Source: Mongoliitalea daihaiensis
Lineage (GTDB): Bacteria; Bacteroidota; Bacteroidia; Cytophagales; Cyclobacteriaceae
DNA length: 64,000 nt
Assembly (NCBI RefSeq): GCF_021596945.1
Contig: NZ_CP063779.1
Coordinates: 437,501 to 501,500 of the forward strand
Reading direction: 5' to 3'
This document shows, in pieces, positions 9,343 to 18,085 of this stretch. The position numbers were made by a program, and so were the translations under genes. The notes under the pieces were generated by a model. The model was not told the origin of the DNA, did no database searches, and worked only from the letters and a program-made list of their open reading frames with translations. Within the stretch, counting starts at the first letter, position 1. Every line of letters begins with the position of its first letter.

Positions 9343-11559
9343 TTAAGCAGCAATACGCTCCTCAGAAAAAGAAATCTCAAAACTAGCCCCAGGATGAGAA
9401 ACAATGGTCAACTGCCCATTAATTTGGCGCGTGAGTGTCCTCACAAGCTTTAATCCTAAAGATTTTGTTTGATCAATATCCAAGTTTTCATCCAGCCCTT
9501 TCCCAGTATCCTTGATAAATAGGCTATACTGCCCTGGTTCTTTTTCTGAAAAAACAATATGAATCTCTCCAAAATCCTTCTCCTCAAATGCATACTTCAG
9601 CGCATTAGATAAAAGTTCATTCGTAATCAAGCCTAGAGGAATGGCCATATCCATATCTAAACTTATTTCTTCCGCATCAATTTTGACTTCAATTTGCTTA
9701 TCAGATCTGTAAGTCTGCGTCAAAAAATCACTCAACTGCTGCATATACTCCTGCATGTTAATTTTTGAAAGATTTTCATATTGATATAGCTTTTCATGGA
9801 TCAATGCCATCGTTTTCACACGACTTTGGCTTTCCTTCATCGCATCTTTCATTTTATCATCTTTCATTGTGCGAGTCTGCATACTCAAGAGGCTGGAGAT
9901 AATTTGAAGGTTGTTTTTAACTCGATGATGGATCTCCTTGAGAAGCAATTCACGTTCAGCATTCTGTTTCTCAATTTCTTTGTTTTTGATTTCCAATGCT
10001 TGATTATATTTTTTACGTAAGCGAGCTTGCCTATAAAATACACCTGCTATTGTCAAGAGTACCACCAAACCAAAAAGTGTAAGGCTAATCTGCGTCTGCT
10101 GCTTTTGTGCCAAAAGGGATTGAATTTCTTTTTCTTGTTCAAGTACTGCAATAGCCTGATCTTTTTTACTCGTCTCATATTGAGTCTCCAACTCAGCGAT
10201 TTGACGGTTTTTAGTTTCATTAAAGACAGAGTCTTTGTAGACTTGATATAAGGTAAGGTATTGAAAAGCATTATTAAAATCACCCTTTCTTTGAGAAACC
10301 TCGGCCAATCCTTGATAGGAATCACGAATCCCTGCCATGTCATTAATTTCTTTTCTTATTTCCAATGACTTATTCATGTGCTCTAAAGCTTTATCCACAA
10401 CACCCAACTTATTGTAAGCATATCCTATGTTAAAAAACCAGCCAGCTTTATGTTGATTTCTTTGATTTTCATTGAATTTAAGGGCTTTTTCGAAGTATTG
10501 GATGGCCTCCTTATAGTTTTCCTTTTTAAACTCTACGTTACCCAATGTACCATAGGAGGCTCCCAACTCTTCACTGAAACCATTAGCCTCGAAAAAGGGC
10601 AAAGACCTGTTCACATAATACACTGCCGAATCCAGATCCCCCTCTGAATAATGATAGATGGCAAGTTCACTTTGTAAATTAGCCAATTCCATTAAATGAG
10701 GACTAGCCTGCAAAAAGCTCTTAACCTGTAAAAGTGTGGCATATTGTTTTTGGGGTTCTCTTCTGAAATCATATACCTCTGCCAAACGCATAAAGGATTT
10801 TGCCATGAGTTTTTGATCATTACTAGCCTCAGCAATTTTCACTGCCTTCAATAACATCTGCATCCCCTCTTCCTGCTTGTTCAATTCTTTGAATGCTAAG
10901 TATTTGTTGATGTAAAAACCTACCCAACGGGTCTCCATTGAATCCAACATACTTTTTAAGTAAGTTTCTGTTTTCAAAAAATTGCTCAAAGCCGAATCAA
11001 ACAAGGATTGTCGGTAAAAAGCTAAACCTATATTTTCATACACACTAGCAAGAGAAAGAGTATCCTTCTCTCTCATAAAAATCGGTAGGGCCTCCATATA
11101 ATTAAGCACTGCTGAATCGTAATCCCCCCCTTTTTCATGCATGATACCAATATTCATAGCCATACCAGACACATTTTTGGGCTCATTCGCTTCGCCATAA
11201 AATACTTTAGCTGATTTGAAAGCATCTTTTGATCCCCTGATATTACCTCTAAAAAACTCAAGAGTGCCTAGCCCCCGATAAAGGTGTGCCATCAATAATG
11301 GATTATTCACCTTGGTCTTTTGGGACACTGTCTTCTCATAAAACTCAAAAAACTCAGGATCGAGACTTTCACTTCCTTTAGCTTCAATGATAGCAAGAAC
11401 CTCTCTCGCCTTTTTTGAATCATTTTTTGCTACAAAGGACCAAAAAGATTTTTCATAAGTAGCCAATGAATCCATTACCCATGCATTCTGTTGCGAATAA
11501 GTCCTATGGCACACAGTCAATGTCAAAGAAAGAAATAGGAAAAAAGAAAATTTTCTCAT
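9343..11559 (-). CDS. TPR-containing histidine kinase, HisKA_2 type
   Basis: This 738-residue protein begins with a signal peptide. About nine tetratricopeptide-type repeats follow (for example ALSNFLKTETYL, AIQYFEKALKFNENQ, ALEHMNKSLEIRKEI), then a coiled coil and one membrane helix (ISLTLFGLVVLLTIAGVFY). The cytoplasmic kinase has the HisKA_2 H box EIHHRVKNNLQIISSLLSMQ and an HATPase domain (NELLSNALKYAF). In Bacteroidota such TPR kinases usually signal to LytTR-type regulators. One is encoded two genes upstream on the same strand (12263-12997), with a TonB-C protein between, so a functional pair is likely but inferred. Confidence 0.9.
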   Translation of the reverse strand: MRKFSFFLFLSLTLTVCHRTYSQQNAWVMDSLATYEKSFWSFVAKNDSKKAREVLAIIEAKGSESLDPEFFEFYEKTVSQKTKVNNPLLMAHLYRGLGTLEFFRGNIRGSKDAFKSAKVFYGEANEPKNVSGMAMNIGIMHEKGGDYDSAVLNYMEALPIFMREKDTLSLASVYENIGLAFYRQSLFDSALSNFLKTETYLKSMLDSMETRWVGFYINKYLAFKELNKQEEGMQMLLKAVKIAEASNDQKLMAKSFMRLAEVYDFRREPQKQYATLLQVKSFLQASPHLMELANLQSELAIYHYSEGDLDSAVYYVNRSLPFFEANGFSEELGASYGTLGNVEFKKENYKEAIQYFEKALKFNENQRNQHKAGWFFNIGYAYNKLGVVDKALEHMNKSLEIRKEINDMAGIRDSYQGLAEVSQRKGDFNNAFQYLTLYQVYKDSVFNETKNRQIAELETQYETSKKDQAIAVLEQEKEIQSLLAQKQQTQISLTLFGLVVLLTIAGVFYRQARLRKKYNQALEIKNKEIEKQNAERELLLKEIHHRVKNNLQIISSLLSMQTRTMKDDKMKDAMKESQSRVKTMALIHEKLYQYENLSKINMQEYMQQLSDFLTQTYRSDKQIEVKIDAEEISLDMDMAIPLGLITNELLSNALKYAFEEKDFGEIHIVFSEKEPGQYSLFIKDTGKGLDENLDIDQTKSLGLKLVRTLTRQINGQLTIVSHPGASFEISFSEERIAA

Positions 11560-11710
11560 ATAATAATTTTTAAAAAAGCCTTTACTGACTAAAGATATAA
11601 ATTTTAAGAGTAATTTTTATCTGAACATGGGATTTTACCTCAAAACTTAAATAAAAAACCATCTTTTGAACCAAAAGATAGTTAGTGATTAAAAACCTTA
11701 TGCAAATTCA

Positions 11711-12133
11711 TTAATTTCTAAGTTCAAATCGGATTGGGAGCTGATAAGGGACTTCTCTTGGTTCCCCATTTTGTTGGGCTGGAATCCAATTAGGCATAGT
11801 GCTTACAAGTCTTAGAGCTTCTTTATCCAAATTAGGGTGTACTCCTTTTGATACATACGGATTGATTATTTTTCCATCTTTTGAAATTCTAAAGTTTACG
11901 AACACCGTGCCCTCTAAACCTTGCTTTAATGCCAATTCAGGATAAATCATTTGGGAAGCTAAAAATGTAGACATAGCCTCTTGTCCACCTATGAAACCGG
12001 GTAGCTCCATATCCCGGAATTTTACTTCGTTGGTGGAAGATGACTTATTAGAAGCAAGTAGACTTTCAGTTTGTGAAAAACTATTAAAGCTTACAGATAA
12101 AGCCAATGCGAAAATGAGTGCTGTTGCTTTCAT
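11711..12133 (-). CDS. Periplasmic TonB C-terminal domain protein
   Basis: This 140-residue protein has a signal peptide (ending about NSFSQ) and then a TonB C-terminal domain: YPELALKQGLEGTVFVNFRISKDGKI ... LDKEALRLVSTMPNW ... PYQLPIRFEL. It lacks the membrane anchor and proline-rich spacer of true TonB, so it is probably a free periplasmic TonB-like domain and not the energy transducer of an ExbBD complex. It lies between the LytTR regulator and the TPR kinase, all on the minus strand, with gaps of 130-150 bases. Role unknown. Confidence 0.8.
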   Translation of the reverse strand: MKATALIFALALSVSFNSFSQTESLLASNKSSSTNEVKFRDMELPGFIGGQEAMSTFLASQMIYPELALKQGLEGTVFVNFRISKDGKIINPYVSKGVHPNLDKEALRLVSTMPNWIPAQQNGEPREVPYQLPIRFELRN

Positions 12134-12262
12134 GATTCATGTTGTTTGAGGTTGTTAAAAACTTTTGATTGAATCTCGCTAGAAAACGAATACAACGTTC
12201 TCACTATGGGAGCATCATGCATGAATTGTTAAAGAAATGCGGAAAAATGTCAAATCCCTTGT

Positions 12263-12997
12263 TCAGAGAAGTTTGATTTGATGCAACAACCAACTATACT
12301 GACTCCTGCTAATTGGAATCTCCTTTCCTGCAAGATGAATTGAATCAGCTTGAATCCCATCAATTTCCTCTAGATTGACCAAAAAAGACTTATGAATTCG
12401 GGCAAACCGATGGGAGTCTAGCTTGCTATCTAGCTCCTTTAAAGTTGCACGGATAACAAATTTTTTATTTCTGGTATTCACTATGGTATAATTTGCATCA
12501 GCCTCCAAATAAATAATATCTTGCAATTTGATTTTTACAAGCATACCGTTGGCCCGTACAAACAAACTATCCTTTAAAACAAACTCTTCTTCCCCTTCTT
12601 GATTTCCATTTTTGACCTGCTTTTTGGCAAAATTCGACATGGCCAATTCTATCCCAGCCAAAATCTCTTTCTCATTAAAAGGTTTCACTAAATACCCATA
12701 GGGATTTACAGCTTTAGCCCTGTTGATCGTATGAATATCAGCATGGGATGTCAACATAAGGAAGGGTATCCGGTAGTGTTCATTAATTTCAGCTGCCAAT
12801 TCAATTCCATCTTTTCCTCCTTTAATCTGAACATCCAATAATGCCAAATCAGGAGACCTTTCCTCAATCATAGCCATAGCCTCTCTACAGCTAATAGCTA
12901 TACCAACAACTTCATAGCCCAAATCTTCTAAGGTATCTTTCAGATCTTCAGCAATGACCAGCTCATCTTCAACTATCAGTATTTTTATCTTATTCAA
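12263..12997 (-). CDS. LytTR-family response regulator
   Basis: An N-terminal receiver domain (ILIVEDELVIAEDL; phospho-acceptor near Asp55 in LALLDVQIKGGKDG; Thr in FLMLTSH; Lys in YLVKPFNEKE) is joined to a C-terminal LytTR DNA-binding domain (IIYLEADANYTIVNTRNKKFVIRATLKEL; FARIHKSFLVNL). I place the start at a TTG at 12997, directly before NKIKILIVEDE, giving 244 residues. The open frame extends upstream to 13108 without any ATG, and those extra 37 residues do not resemble a receiver domain. It probably pairs with the downstream TPR kinase. Confidence 0.85.
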   Translation of the reverse strand: MNKIKILIVEDELVIAEDLKDTLEDLGYEVVGIAISCREAMAMIEERSPDLALLDVQIKGGKDGIELAAEINEHYRIPFLMLTSHADIHTINRAKAVNPYGYLVKPFNEKEILAGIELAMSNFAKKQVKNGNQEGEEEFVLKDSLFVRANGMLVKIKLQDIIYLEADANYTIVNTRNKKFVIRATLKELDSKLDSHRFARIHKSFLVNLEEIDGIQADSIHLAGKEIPISRSQYSWLLHQIKLL

Positions 12998-13141
12998 AAC
13001 AATATATTTAAAAGGGATTGAACATTCTTTTTTTTCATCACGTAACTTGCCCAAAAGAATGGATGCAACTACAGCCCATGAAAATAAACATATTCGCAGA
13101 GACCCCAACTAAAAAGGATTAAAAATTTAATACTCAAATCG

Positions 13142-13888
13142 CTAATCCTGATATCCTTTAGCCGCCCACCAAATACCTCCCAAAATATGCTTCATGAAAT
13201 CAGGATTGGAAAAGGCCCAATCGGTATGGCCTAACGCAGTATAAAACATCCGTCCCCCATCAAATTCATTGGTCCAAGCAATCGGATGAAAGTCTCCCAT
13301 ACCTTGTTTGGCATCGTAACTTTTTTCATCAGCAGTGATCAACACCCGGACCTTTGGATTGAAATTTTGGAAAGCATAAATTTCATCAGACCACACCCAT
13401 TTTTCTGGTAGATGATAAGTCGAAGGGTGATTTTGATCGATTACGTTCAATTTAACAGTTTGTTGATGAGGATGATTGAGGAACTGTGCTCCAATCAACT
13501 CCGTATACCAAGGCCAGTCATATTCGGTATCGGTAGCGCTGTGGATTCCGACGACTCCTTTTCCTGCCTGAACAAACTTTTGAATAGCAATTTTTTGGGT
13601 TTCATTAAAAATAGTGCCCGTAGTACTTAATAAAACAAGCACATCAAATCTGGCAAGGTTGGGTCCAGTAATAAAATCCTCATCTTCGGTAGTGTAGATT
13701 TCAAAAATATTGTCCCTTGCCAATTTTTTCAATGCGACCACTCCATCGGGGATAGATTGATGTCGAAAACCTTTGGTTTTACTGAAAACTAAGACGTTGA
13801 ACTGTGCTCCTGATTGGGCGTAGGGACTTTCTAGGGAAAGCAAAAATACGAGAAGAAAAAAAGTAGTGAATCGCACAAATCGTTGCAT
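13142..13888 (-). CDS. ThuA domain (trehalose-utilisation-like) protein, exported
   Basis: The mature protein is a ThuA-type glutamine-amidotransferase-like fold: NVLVFSKTKGFRHQSI, FDVLVLLSTTGTIF, GKGVVGIHSATDTEYDWPWY, and the C-terminal TALGHTDWAF...HILGGIWWA. I choose the ATG at 13888 (248 residues) because it begins a clean signal peptide (RFTTFFLLVFLLSLESPYAQ). The longer frame from 14008 would overlap the transporter gene and adds a hydrophobic stretch of no clear purpose. Family members are linked to sugar metabolism, with no firm biochemical activity here. Confidence 0.88.
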   Translation of the reverse strand: MQRFVRFTTFFLLVFLLSLESPYAQSGAQFNVLVFSKTKGFRHQSIPDGVVALKKLARDNIFEIYTTEDEDFITGPNLARFDVLVLLSTTGTIFNETQKIAIQKFVQAGKGVVGIHSATDTEYDWPWYTELIGAQFLNHPHQQTVKLNVIDQNHPSTYHLPEKWVWSDEIYAFQNFNPKVRVLITADEKSYDAKQGMGDFHPIAWTNEFDGGRMFYTALGHTDWAFSNPDFMKHILGGIWWAAKGYQD

Positions 13889-13979
13889 AATTGGTAGAAT
13901 TAATAAAGAAGAAAGACCTAAACCATCAAGAGGAAAATTACTCATACAAGCCAAGAATACCAAGTAAGCAGGGAAATAA

Positions 13980-14876
13980 TTAGCGTCGATTGCCAATCCA
14001 AACTCCAATAATGACAGCTGCTATCCCAATGTAATGCCCAATAAGTAATGTCTCCCCATCAAGTAAGCCCCACATAATAGCTACGATGGGAATCAAATAC
14101 GTAACAGAACTTGCAAAAACGGGGGTTGCTACTTTCACCATTACATTGAATAAAATCAAAGCTAGAGCTGTTCCTACAATCCCCAAAACACTAATCAATC
14201 CAGCTGCCACCCAAGCTCCTTCCACATGGATGATTTTGAAAGAAAAATCCGTTGCTGCAAATAAATAAATCAAAGCCATTGGCAGCACCATGGTAATAGA
14301 AATTGCTGTAATTGCTACTGGTTTTAGTTCTACAAACCGATATTTGATGATATTGAGATTCAACCCATAGCAACAGCAGGCCAGCAGTACAAATAAGGCA
14401 TAGCTATTGATATCTGAAAAGCCACCAAAGCCCGTATCCTTCACCATCAGTAACAAGACTACACCAATAAAAGCGATCACTAGCCCCACTGTATTCCTTT
14501 TAGTGATGGTTGAATTAAAAAAAAGTGCTCCGATAATAACCACAAATAAAGGTGTCATGGCGTTGAAAACCCCGGTCAGGGAGGAACTCAGTTGGGTCTG
14601 AGCCTTTGCAAAAAGAAACGCCGGTATGAAGCTACCAACCAGTCCTACGATTAACAGATTTTTTACCTGCCGCTTATTGAGAGTTTTTAATCTGGGCAAA
14701 GACAAAGGGAGTAAAAACACTCCCGCAGCTACAATTCTAAATGCTCCTACCTCCCCCGGAGAAAATACTTCCAATCCTCGTTTGATGAGGATAAAAGAAC
14801 TTCCCCAAATAAGTGCTAGTACAAAAAGGAATCCCCAAGCCTTCAAGGCATTTTCTGCAAGTATATCCCTAGTCAT
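13980..14876 (-). CDS. EamA (DMT superfamily) transporter
   Basis: This 298-residue inner-membrane protein has about ten hydrophobic helices in two EamA halves. The first carries the typical LALIWGSSFILIKRGLEVFSP start, and the second begins after the loop near residue 145. Such drug/metabolite transporters export small metabolites or amino acids; the substrate is not predictable. It is upstream of thuA on the same strand, with about 90 bases between them when the preferred thuA start is used. Confidence 0.9.
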   Translation of the reverse strand: MTRDILAENALKAWGFLFVLALIWGSSFILIKRGLEVFSPGEVGAFRIVAAGVFLLPLSLPRLKTLNKRQVKNLLIVGLVGSFIPAFLFAKAQTQLSSSLTGVFNAMTPLFVVIIGALFFNSTITKRNTVGLVIAFIGVVLLLMVKDTGFGGFSDINSYALFVLLACCCYGLNLNIIKYRFVELKPVAITAISITMVLPMALIYLFAATDFSFKIIHVEGAWVAAGLISVLGIVGTALALILFNVMVKVATPVFASSVTYLIPIVAIMWGLLDGETLLIGHYIGIAAVIIGVWIGNRR

Positions 14877-15002
14877 GGATTGAGATCATAACGTGTGCTT
14901 CAAACTTAAAATAGCTGCCTCATACAAATTGCCAAGGGCAGGATGTATGAAACAGCCTTTCATGATAAATCAAAAGTAATACTTGTGTATCGTAATCTTG
15001 AA

Positions 15003-15992
15003 TTAAAATTGATAATCGGCATAAACAGACCCAACTTCATCCAAAATCCCCATCACTTCTGCCAAAGACTCTACTGTAACCATCTGTGTTCTGTAGGGTT
15101 TAAAGTTAGGCATGCCTCGAAAATAGTTGGTGTAATGCCTTCTCATTTCCAAAATCCCTAATTTCTCACCCTTCCATTTGACCGAAAACTCCAAATGTTT
15201 TTTGGTCACGCGGATACGATCCTCCATATCTGGACCCGCGAGTTTTTCGCCAGTAGCTAAGTAATGCTTGATTTCGTTGAAAATCCAAGGATAACCAATA
15301 GAGGCCCGCCCGATCATCATTCCATCCACATCGTACTTTTGCTTATATTCCAACGCTTTTTCAGGACTATCAATATCTCCATTACCAAATACAGGTATAT
15401 GCAGACGTGGATTCGCTTTAACCTGATTCAAGTAAGACCAATCGGCCTCTCCTTTATACATTTGCTGCCGTGTACGGGCATGAATGGAAATCGCCTGAAT
15501 GCCTACATCTTGTAGACGCTCAGCTACCTCTACAATTCGGATCGTGTCATGAGACCAGCCAAGACGCGTCTTGACAGTTACTGGAATTTTGACAGCTTTG
15601 ACAATTTCGGCAGTCATGGAGACCATTTTATCAATATCCAATAGAATACCTGCACCAGCACCTTTGCAGGCTACTTTATGAACAGGGCATCCATAATTGA
15701 TATCCAGGATATCTGGGCCCGCAGCTTCTGCAATAGCCGCAGCCTCTCGCATGGATTCTATATCATTTCCAAATATTTGAATACCGATGGGACGTTCGTA
15801 TTCGAAAATATCCAGTTTTTGAACGCTCTTTGCTGCATCCCGAATCAAGCCCTCAGAGCTGATAAATTCTGTATACATCAAATCAGCCCCATTCTCCTTG
15901 CACACTGCACGAAAAGGCGGATCACTGACGTCTTCCATAGGCGCCAATAATAAGGGGAATTCACCGATTTCTAAGTTTCCTATCTTTACCAC
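15003..15992 (-). CDS. dusB: tRNA-dihydrouridine synthase
   Basis: This 329-residue FMN enzyme reduces uridines in the tRNA D-loop. Motifs include LAPMEDVSDPPFRAVCKENGADLMYTEF at the start, the catalytic-Cys region DINYGCPVHKVACKGAGAG, VTVKTRLGW, ISIHARTRQQMYKG, VFGNGDI and GMMIGRASIGYPWIF. These and the length fit the DusB branch. It is divergent from the CPBP protease gene, with 38 bases between the start codons. Confidence 0.95.
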   Translation of the reverse strand: MVKIGNLEIGEFPLLLAPMEDVSDPPFRAVCKENGADLMYTEFISSEGLIRDAAKSVQKLDIFEYERPIGIQIFGNDIESMREAAAIAEAAGPDILDINYGCPVHKVACKGAGAGILLDIDKMVSMTAEIVKAVKIPVTVKTRLGWSHDTIRIVEVAERLQDVGIQAISIHARTRQQMYKGEADWSYLNQVKANPRLHIPVFGNGDIDSPEKALEYKQKYDVDGMMIGRASIGYPWIFNEIKHYLATGEKLAGPDMEDRIRVTKKHLEFSVKWKGEKLGILEMRRHYTNYFRGMPNFKPYRTQMVTVESLAEVMGILDEVGSVYADYQF

Positions 15993-16030
15993 TGTTCAAT
16001 TATAATTTTCCTGTAAATTTACGCCAAATT

Positions 16031-16972
16031 ATGCAGATTTATAAAACCCAATCATCAATAGCCACTCGATCCAACTGGATTTTATCCTTAGTTGTATTAA
16101 TTTTGATCACTTTCGGAGTAATGGCTGTCTTACAAAGTGCCGCTGTTTTTTTAGTTCCTGTAATCTTTAACATTCCCCTAGATGAAACCATAGCAATCTT
16201 CACCTCGGGATCTTCACATCCAAAAGCCCGTATGGCTTTCTTATTTGTGCAAGGGTTTGGTGGAGGTTTTGCGTTTTTGGCCGGTGGACTCCTCTATGCC
16301 AAATTAATAGACCAAGCGGATTTCTTTTGGAAACAACAAGTACAGGCTACTGAGTTCAAAAGCTTGATCTTAATGGTTTTAATTTTAACAACAGGCATTG
16401 TATTCAATGCAGTTTTAATTGACTGGAATGCCTCAGTTGTATTCCCTGAATTTTTGGCGGATATAGAGCAATATCTCCGTCAAAAGGAAAATCAACTGAT
16501 GGAGCTGACCAAGTTTTTAACTGATTTTGACTCGATTTCAGAAGTGTTAGCAGGTATTTTGGTCATCGGTATTTTAGCCGGACTGGGAGAGGAGGTTTTT
16601 TTCCGAGGTGTCTTGCAACCTAAATTAACAGGATACTTCAATAATCCTCATGTAGCTGTTTGGGTGACTGCAATCATTTTTTCGGCTATTCATTTACAGT
16701 TTTACGGCTTTGTTCCAAGAGTGTTCTTAGGAGCGATTTTCGGTTATTTATACCTGTACTCAGGATCATTGGTCTATCCTATCCTTGCCCACATCTTAAA
16801 CAATACCTTTACTGTCGTAATGCTATATTTAAATAAATTGGGTATACTAGAGTTTGATTTAGAGGAATCAGGTCAAGTGCCCTTGCTTACGGCTTTATTG
16901 GGTCTCCTTGGAATGATTTTTCTATTTCGAGTTTTCAAAAAACAACATTCTCAAGAAACTTCTCATGGGTAA
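16031..16972 (+). CDS. CPBP family intramembrane glutamic endopeptidase
   Basis: A 313-residue protein with about eight membrane helices. The CPBP (Abi/CAAX protease-like) motifs are clear: motif 1 GEEVFFRGVLQ with Glu187-Glu188, motif 2 FSAIHLQFYGFVPRVFLG, and motif 3 LAHILNNTF. These Glu/His/Asn residues form the intramembrane active site of the Rce1/CPBP family. It heads a tight operon: the following DUF2007 gene overlaps it by 8 bases, and cdsA comes next. The substrate is unknown. Confidence 0.92.
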   Translation: MQIYKTQSSIATRSNWILSLVVLILITFGVMAVLQSAAVFLVPVIFNIPLDETIAIFTSGSSHPKARMAFLFVQGFGGGFAFLAGGLLYAKLIDQADFFWKQQVQATEFKSLILMVLILTTGIVFNAVLIDWNASVVFPEFLADIEQYLRQKENQLMELTKFLTDFDSISEVLAGILVIGILAGLGEEVFFRGVLQPKLTGYFNNPHVAVWVTAIIFSAIHLQFYGFVPRVFLGAIFGYLYLYSGSLVYPILAHILNNTFTVVMLYLNKLGILEFDLEESGQVPLLTALLGLLGMIFLFRVFKKQHSQETSHG

Positions 16973-17171
16973 TTGGAAAAAAATATTTGCAGATGGATCT
17001 CCTGTTAGGGCTGAAATAGTTAAAAGTATTTTAGAGGAACGGGGAATTACTGCTGTCATATTGAATAAAAAAGAAACAGCCTACCAGATTCATGGACACT
17101 ATGAAGTAATGGTAGCTGAGCAAAATCAGGAAGAGGCTCTAACTATTGTGCAGCATGAGATCACCTTTTAG
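16965..17171 (+). CDS. DUF2007 small putative signal-transducing protein
   Basis: This 68-residue protein has the DUF2007 pattern: a short alpha-beta fold with ADGSPVRAEIVKSILEERGITAVI followed by HGHYEVMVAEQNQEEALTIV. Family members are thought to bind ligands or proteins, without proven function. It overlaps the upstream protease by 8 bases and is followed after one base by the preferred cdsA start, so all three are probably translated from one mRNA. Confidence 0.85.
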   Translation: MGNWKKIFADGSPVRAEIVKSILEERGITAVILNKKETAYQIHGHYEVMVAEQNQEEALTIVQHEITF

Positions 17172-17172
17172 A

Positions 17173-18012
17173 ATGCGGGATCGCTTCAATATTAATAATT
17201 ACAGTAATCTTGGCCAACGGGTCATTACTGCTTTGCTAGGAGCGACCGTTATCATCGCTGGCGCAATTTATAGTCCATGGATATATTTTGTAACCTTCGG
17301 ACTTATACTTGCATTTTCTCAAATGGAATTTTACAAGCTTTCGGGATTGGACGGGATGCTTCCATTGAAGAGTTTTGGGACCTTTCTCGGGCTGCTCATC
17401 TTTTCATTAACTTTTTTTATTGAAATTGGGCATATGAATGATAAATACTACTTCCTGATTTTCCCCCTAGTATCACTGGTTTTTTTCATTAAATTATACA
17501 GAAAATCAGATAAAAAACCATTTACAGGAGTTGCTTATACATTTTTAGGCATCTTTTATGTGGCTGTTCCGTTTGCACTCTTAAATGTAGCTGCCTTTGC
17601 AGTAGATGAAACCTTTCATTATGAAATCATCATTGGATCCTTATTGATCTTATGGGCATCAGATTCGGGCGCGTACTTTGCAGGGACTAAGTTTGGAAAG
17701 ACAAAACTCTTCGAAAGAGTATCTCCAAAAAAGTCTTGGGAAGGATTCTTAGGAGGTGCCGGAACTGCCTACGTGATCTCTTATGTATTAGGTAAGCACT
17801 TCAACACCTTACCTTCTTGGCAATGGTTGAGCATTGCTACCATCATCATCATCGCAGGCACCTATGGAGACTTGATAGAGTCCCTATTTAAGAGAAGTAT
17901 AGAGATAAAAGATTCAGGAAAAACATTACCAGGACATGGAGGATTTATGGATCGGTTTGACGGATTGTTATTATCGGCACCATTTATCGCTGCTTTTTTG
18001 AAAATCTTTTAA
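17173..18012 (+). CDS. cdsA: Phosphatidate cytidylyltransferase
   Basis: This multi-pass membrane enzyme makes CDP-diacylglycerol from phosphatidate and CTP. The C-terminal signature is intact: LWASDSGAYFAGTKFGKTKLFERVSPKKSWEGFLGGAG, then YGDLIESLFKRSIEIKDSGKTLPGHGGFMDRFDGLL. I choose the ATG at 17173 (279 residues), one base after the DUF2007 stop. The frame is also open from an ATG at 17146 that would overlap DUF2007 by 26 bases. With the nearby PSD-like gene it places two phospholipid steps in this segment. Confidence 0.95.
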   Translation: MRDRFNINNYSNLGQRVITALLGATVIIAGAIYSPWIYFVTFGLILAFSQMEFYKLSGLDGMLPLKSFGTFLGLLIFSLTFFIEIGHMNDKYYFLIFPLVSLVFFIKLYRKSDKKPFTGVAYTFLGIFYVAVPFALLNVAAFAVDETFHYEIIIGSLLILWASDSGAYFAGTKFGKTKLFERVSPKKSWEGFLGGAGTAYVISYVLGKHFNTLPSWQWLSIATIIIIAGTYGDLIESLFKRSIEIKDSGKTLPGHGGFMDRFDGLLLSAPFIAAFLKIF

Positions 18013-18085
18013 AAATCACCCTAGCATACTGAAAAAGTCATTAATATTGTATCATAATTGAAATATTCAACTAAATAAACCCACT

